Of a stretch of DNA of 62,290 nt, positions 59,398 to 62,290 are shown piece by piece. The notes beneath the pieces are model-generated. The model was not told the DNA's origin. It did no database searches and saw nothing but the letters and a program-made list of their open reading frames with translations. Numbering within the stretch: position 1 is the first letter of the stretch; each line of letters begins with the position of its first letter. Source of the stretch: Oscillospiraceae bacterium. Its GTDB lineage: Bacteria > Bacillota > Clostridia > Oscillospirales > Oscillospiraceae. The DNA is taken from assembly GCA_017522015.1 (NCBI GenBank), contig JAFXAW010000048.1:1-62290 (forward strand), given 5' to 3'. The translations under genes were made by a program, and so were the position numbers.

Positions 59398-60147
59398 ATG
59401 AAGAGAGAGAATATTTATCTTTCCACAATCGCATCCGATGCGGAGCAGGTGGCAAAGGAATACGGAGTGAATCTGGAGATTGCCGAGTTCTGCACTGCGT
59501 GGAACATGGACGAGAAATTTGACGAGGTGGACAAAGACGTTCAAAAGAAGATGGAGGGCATCTCCAAAAGTCTGCTCCATGCGCCGTACAACGAGCTGTT
59601 CCCCTGCGCCATCGACAAAAAAGCCCGGGCGCTGGCGGCGGAGCGTTACCGGCAGGCGATTGATTTGGCCAAGCGCTACGGCGCGTCTAAAGTCATTGTC
59701 CACGGCGGCTATAATCCCTGGATCTATTTTCCCGTTTGGTACACGGAGCAGTCCGTGCTGTTCTGGAAAGAATTTCTGCAGGAAGATCCGGGTGTGGAGA
59801 TCGTGCTGGAAAATGTGCTGGAAACGGAACCGGAGTGGCTTTTGGACATTGTGAAAGGTGTGGATGACCCTCGACTGAAGCTGTGCCTGGACATCGGCCA
59901 CGTGAATGCTTATTCCAAGATTCCCGTGATGGAGTGGCTGGAAAGCTGGGCGCCTTATATCAGCCATTTTCACATTCACAACAACGACTCGTCCTGGGAT
60001 ACCCACAACGCTTTGGATGACGGAAACATTCCGATGAAAGAGCTGCTGCTGCGCGCAGAAGAAATCTGTCCGAATGCAAGCTTTACGCTGGAGCTGATGG
60101 AGGATCAGTCCTCTATGGTCTGGCTGGAAGAAAACGGATTGATCTGA
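59398..60147 (+). CDS. Sugar phosphate isomerase/epimerase-like TIM-barrel protein
   Basis: 249 residues, ATG eleven bases after the ECF stop. Xylose-isomerase-like (AP endonuclease 2) barrel: SKVIVHGGYNPWIYFP, VEIVLENVLETEP, LKLCLDIGHVNAYS, YISHFHIHNNDSSWDTH and FTLELMED give the expected His/Glu/Asp metal ligands. Substrate unknown. It is the last gene of the apparent corrinoid operon, so it might process a corrinoid side chain or ribosyl part, but that is only positional. Its 3' end (59965-60183) is duplicated at 61580-61798. Confidence 0.85.
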   Translation: MKRENIYLSTIASDAEQVAKEYGVNLEIAEFCTAWNMDEKFDEVDKDVQKKMEGISKSLLHAPYNELFPCAIDKKARALAAERYRQAIDLAKRYGASKVIVHGGYNPWIYFPVWYTEQSVLFWKEFLQEDPGVEIVLENVLETEPEWLLDIVKGVDDPRLKLCLDIGHVNAYSKIPVMEWLESWAPYISHFHIHNNDSSWDTHNALDDGNIPMKELLLRAEEICPNASFTLELMEDQSSMVWLEENGLI

Positions 60148-60183
60148 GGCTGAATTGCCCGGTGGAACGGCGTTTTCCTTCGA
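59965..60183 (+). repeat. Direct repeat, copy A (3' end of the isomerase gene plus ~36 bases)
   Basis: Aligns with 61580-61798 at about 90% identity by eye, with no gaps except near the end. The similarity extends past the stop codon (GAGGCTG(A/G)ATTGCCCG), so it is a DNA duplication and not only protein similarity. Confidence 0.9.
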
Positions 60184-60384
60184 TGGTGACGGACGCGGAT
60201 AAACCGGTGGTTGCATACATGGAGCGGACAGGCCGGCAACACGAAAAACCGTTGCAGACAGCTGTGTTTTTAACGGCCGATTTGTCTATATCGTCATTTA
60301 GTCCGCATGGATTTGAAAAAGATGCAAGTTAGATGCAGGGCCATGCTGTGATATGGACAGACTCGCAGAGAGGGTGATGTGCGA

Positions 60385-61596
60385 ATGAAAAAATGGATAG
60401 CGCTCGGAATGGCGGTCCTGCTGTTGCTGCTGTCTGCTTGCGGCGGGGAAGCTGTAACGCCGCCGACACCATCGCAGACCACAGATCCCAGCACGGAGAA
60501 AAAGTTCAGCGCGGATGCACTTGCGGTGGCGATCATTGCCGACAGCGGACGCAACGCAGCTGCGCTGCAGTTTGTGAACGACAGCTATGATTCGGACGCG
60601 CTCATCACTTATGTGGAGCGCTATTACGGACTCGCTTCTGAGGCGTGGGGCGAGTGCTCCATTTATCGCCACGAGGCGGAGGCCTATGAGGTCAGCGTGT
60701 TCTGGCTGACGGAGCAGGCAGATCCGGAAAGTGTATATCAGAGCCTGGAGAGCTACCGCCACGCACGGCAGGGCGATTTCTTCGGCTATAATCCGGAGCA
60801 GGAGGCTGTTGTAGAGCAGGCAAGGGTGGCTGTAACGGACAACGGCTGGGCAGCGGTTCTGATCTGTCCGGATGCCGCGCGTGCCGAGGAATACCTGTGC
60901 GCGCTGCTCGACGGAACTGTATTGCTCGAGGAGCCGGAGGCGGATGTGCCATCTGTGCCGTCACTTGAGGACCTCCCTTCGTATTGGGAACCCTATGTTG
61001 ACCCGGAGATCGACGATATGTCGCTTTGGGATAACACAGCGATGGTCGCTGCCGTGAAGGCGGGGGACGATTCCGGCTTGTCGAAGAAAGACAAAAAACT
61101 GTACCGGAAAGTGACGCAGGTGCTTGAAACGGAAATCCGTGAGGACATGACAGCGCTCGAGAAAGAACTGGCAATTTACACGTGGCTCACTGCCAACGCA
61201 TCGTATGACCTTCGGCATTATGACATTCCCAACGCTGCTCCACGGGAGAGTTATGAGCCGCACGGTGCGATCCTGGGCGGCAAAGCGGTCTGTCTCGGCT
61301 TTGCCACGGCATTCCAACTGTTTATGGACGTGCTGGATATCGAGTGCATCACGGTTGTCGGCGCTGCGTTTAACTCGCGGGAGGATCATGCGTGGAATAT
61401 GGTACGGCTGGACGGCGAGTGGTATTGCACGGACGCCACCTGGGACGAAGGCGCATACGGTTTCGGATTTTTCAACAGGAGCAGTGATTATTTTGCCATG
61501 ACCGGACACCAGTGGGATTATGAGGCCTATCCGATTGCTGTGGCGGAGGAGGATGGAAAGCTGGGTACCCCGGATCGGCCAATTTCATATTCATAA
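60385..61596 (+). CDS. Lipoprotein with DUF4358-like and transglutaminase-like domains
   Basis: 403 residues from ATG 60385 (GAGAGGGTG upstream). Lipobox LLSAC with Cys19. Residues ~40-170 resemble DUF4358 (ALAVAIIADSGRNAAAL, EVSVFWLTEQAD). The transglutaminase-like domain (~235-385) has an intact triad: Cys303 in GGKAVCLGFA, His335 in REDHAWNMVRL and Asp350 in CTDATWDEG. Thus, unlike the TgpA-like protein at 47460, this one could be a peptidase or crosslinking enzyme at the surface. The last codons and the stop lie inside the duplicated isomerase remnant, so its original C-terminus may have been lost. No clear promoter is seen in the 237-base gap upstream. Confidence 0.85.
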   Translation: MKKWIALGMAVLLLLLSACGGEAVTPPTPSQTTDPSTEKKFSADALAVAIIADSGRNAAALQFVNDSYDSDALITYVERYYGLASEAWGECSIYRHEAEAYEVSVFWLTEQADPESVYQSLESYRHARQGDFFGYNPEQEAVVEQARVAVTDNGWAAVLICPDAARAEEYLCALLDGTVLLEEPEADVPSVPSLEDLPSYWEPYVDPEIDDMSLWDNTAMVAAVKAGDDSGLSKKDKKLYRKVTQVLETEIREDMTALEKELAIYTWLTANASYDLRHYDIPNAAPRESYEPHGAILGGKAVCLGFATAFQLFMDVLDIECITVVGAAFNSREDHAWNMVRLDGEWYCTDATWDEGAYGFGFFNRSSDYFAMTGHQWDYEAYPIAVAEEDGKLGTPDRPISYS

Positions 61597-61762
61597 CAAC
61601 GACTCGTCCTGGGATACCCACAACGCTTTGGATGACGGCAGCATTCCGATGAAGGAGCTGCTGCGGCGCGCAGAGGATCTCTGCCCGAATGCAAGCTTTA
61701 CGCTGGAGCTGATGGAGGATCGACCGTCAATGCTCTGGCTGGAAGAAAACGGATTGATCTGA
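61580..61762 (+). pseudogene. Remnant of a second isomerase/epimerase gene (C-terminal ~60 codons)
   Basis: Encodes FHIHNNDSSWDTHNALDDG and LMEDRPSMLWLEENGLI in frame, nearly identical to the C-terminus of the gene at 59398-60147, but without the first ~190 codons. It begins inside the 3' end of the transglutaminase lipoprotein gene in another frame. No start or ribosome site of its own. Confidence 0.88.
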
Positions 61763-61798
61763 GGCTGGATTGCCCGATGGAATGGCGTTTTCCTTTGG
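61580..61798 (+). repeat. Direct repeat, copy B
   Basis: Counterpart of 59965-60183, 1615 bases downstream. The lipoprotein gene lies between the two copies. Confidence 0.9.
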
Positions 61799-62033
61799 TG
61801 AACGTCACAAGACTCGAACTCGCGTCTGTTTGTTACGCATGGGGGGAGCGCGAGAGGGGAGAGGATGCGCCTCTTGCAAAAACCAAACTTCCGCAGCGCA
61901 GCCGCGCCACAAAAAAGAAAAGGACACATCTCTTGATGTGTCCTTTTCTTTTGCGAAAGAGCGACCAAACGGTGTATAAGTGGGGGCAAAAACGACCAAA
62001 AGTATGGCGTCTATCCGTTCGTCAAAATACAAT
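61799..62033. other. Intergenic stretch with a strong hairpin, no gene seen
   Basis: Beyond the hairpin at 61913-61952 I see no coding region, ribosome site or promoter that I can support. Short overlapping ORFs on both strands have no recognisable product. Confidence 0.6.
61913..61952. terminator. Bidirectional terminator hairpin
   Basis: A perfect 18-base stem with TCTT loop (AAAAGAAAAGGACACATC / GATGTGTCC...), A-rich before and T-rich after, between the plus-strand genes and the minus-strand methyltransferase. Confidence 0.85.
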
Positions 62034-62290
62034 TTACTTAACTGCTTTTATTGTATAGGTCGCTCCCCAATTCTTCAGCACCTCAACAGAAGAAAAGCCT
62101 GCTTCCAGAAGTGCTTCTGTTTCGTGTTTTACAGTAAGGGGAGTGTCGTAATGGTAAAACGCATCATCGGCAATTCCTTGCTCTGCTTTCAATGCAATCA
62201 AGTTTTGTCGGTGCATCTGTTCCTCCTCATCAGACAAAGAGAAGTAGTCCGTCAGCACAAAATATCCACCATCTTTCAATGCCCTATGTA
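62034..62290 (-). CDS. C-terminal part of a class I SAM-dependent methyltransferase (cut by right edge)
   Basis: The frame is open through the window edge; only the last ~84 residues are present. HRALKDGGYFVLTDYFSLSDEEE, then a helical part and LLEAGFSSVEVLKNWGATYTIKAVK, fit the post-motif III strands of a class I methyltransferase. Composition is more AT-rich than the rest of the window. The TTG inside the window is not the start, because the reading frame continues upstream. Substrate unknown. Confidence 0.72.
   Translation of the reverse strand, partial: HRALKDGGYFVLTDYFSLSDEEEQMHRQNLIALKAEQGIADDAFYHYDTPLTVKHETEALLEAGFSSVEVLKNWGATYTIKAVK

Noticed and set aside
1-62290. tRNA or rRNA genes
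   Set aside because: I looked for cloverleaf and rRNA signatures by eye and saw none; a tRNA scan would be needed to exclude them fully.

Overview
The window looks like a chromosomal segment of a strictly anaerobic gut-type Clostridia member, probably Oscillospiraceae-like, of moderately high GC content. The evidence is an acetogen-type methylenetetrahydrofolate reductase complex, many flavin and Fe-S oxidoreductases, Gram-positive-type signal peptides and lipoboxes, ECF transport, and strong GGAGG ribosome binding sites with frequent TTG/GTG starts. This placement is inferred from gene content only. The first ~600 bases are AT-rich and encode part of a VirB6-like conjugation protein joined in frame to metF, so the left edge is either a real element junction or an assembly chimera.

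Layout. 1-4080 (minus): rnfC2-metV-metF. 4279-8118 (minus): an FAD oxidoreductase and an unusual Rossmann/glycoside hydrolase fusion. 8414-11612 (minus): PhoU-like and PiT phosphate genes, then a CNNM/CorC-type gene with a 22-codon leader ORF. 12030-15610 (minus): a CapA-like lipoprotein and an old-yellow-enzyme-type reductase. 15873-21857 (plus): a four-gene dipeptide-type ABC transporter without a binding protein, an amidohydrolase and a YhaM-like nuclease. 21934-25481: an aldo/keto reductase and a small SOS-like module (Y-family polymerase, small partner and a divergent self-cleaving repressor). 25556-28071 (plus): an arylamine N-acetyltransferase and a GltS-like symporter.

The most striking part is 28167-60147. 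Four cobalamin-riboswitch-like elements lie within 2.3 kb. One (minus strand) controls a small DUF4430 lipoprotein. Two in tandem, each followed by a terminator, precede a small HNH-repeat gene, and the last heads an apparent 29-kb, 15-gene operon. That operon encodes: secreted proteins with cohesin-like and dockerin modules; a membrane-anchored cohesin-like protein; large repeat proteins with DUF4430-like (transcobalamin beta-domain-like) modules; a MoxR / DUF58 / degenerate-transglutaminase trio; a dockerin protein with a beta-propeller; an alpha/alpha-toroid lipoprotein next to a DUF4430 lipoprotein (together resembling a split transcobalamin); an ECF transporter with ATPase-ATPase-S-component in one chain; and a TIM-barrel isomerase-like enzyme. 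I read this as a candidate cell-surface, cellulosome-like corrinoid capture and import system. The riboswitches and domain content are visible; the function is inference.

The right end (60385-62290, plus and minus) carries a transglutaminase-like lipoprotein, a ~219-base duplicated remnant of the isomerase gene, a strong hairpin and the C-terminal part of a methyltransferase cut by the window edge.
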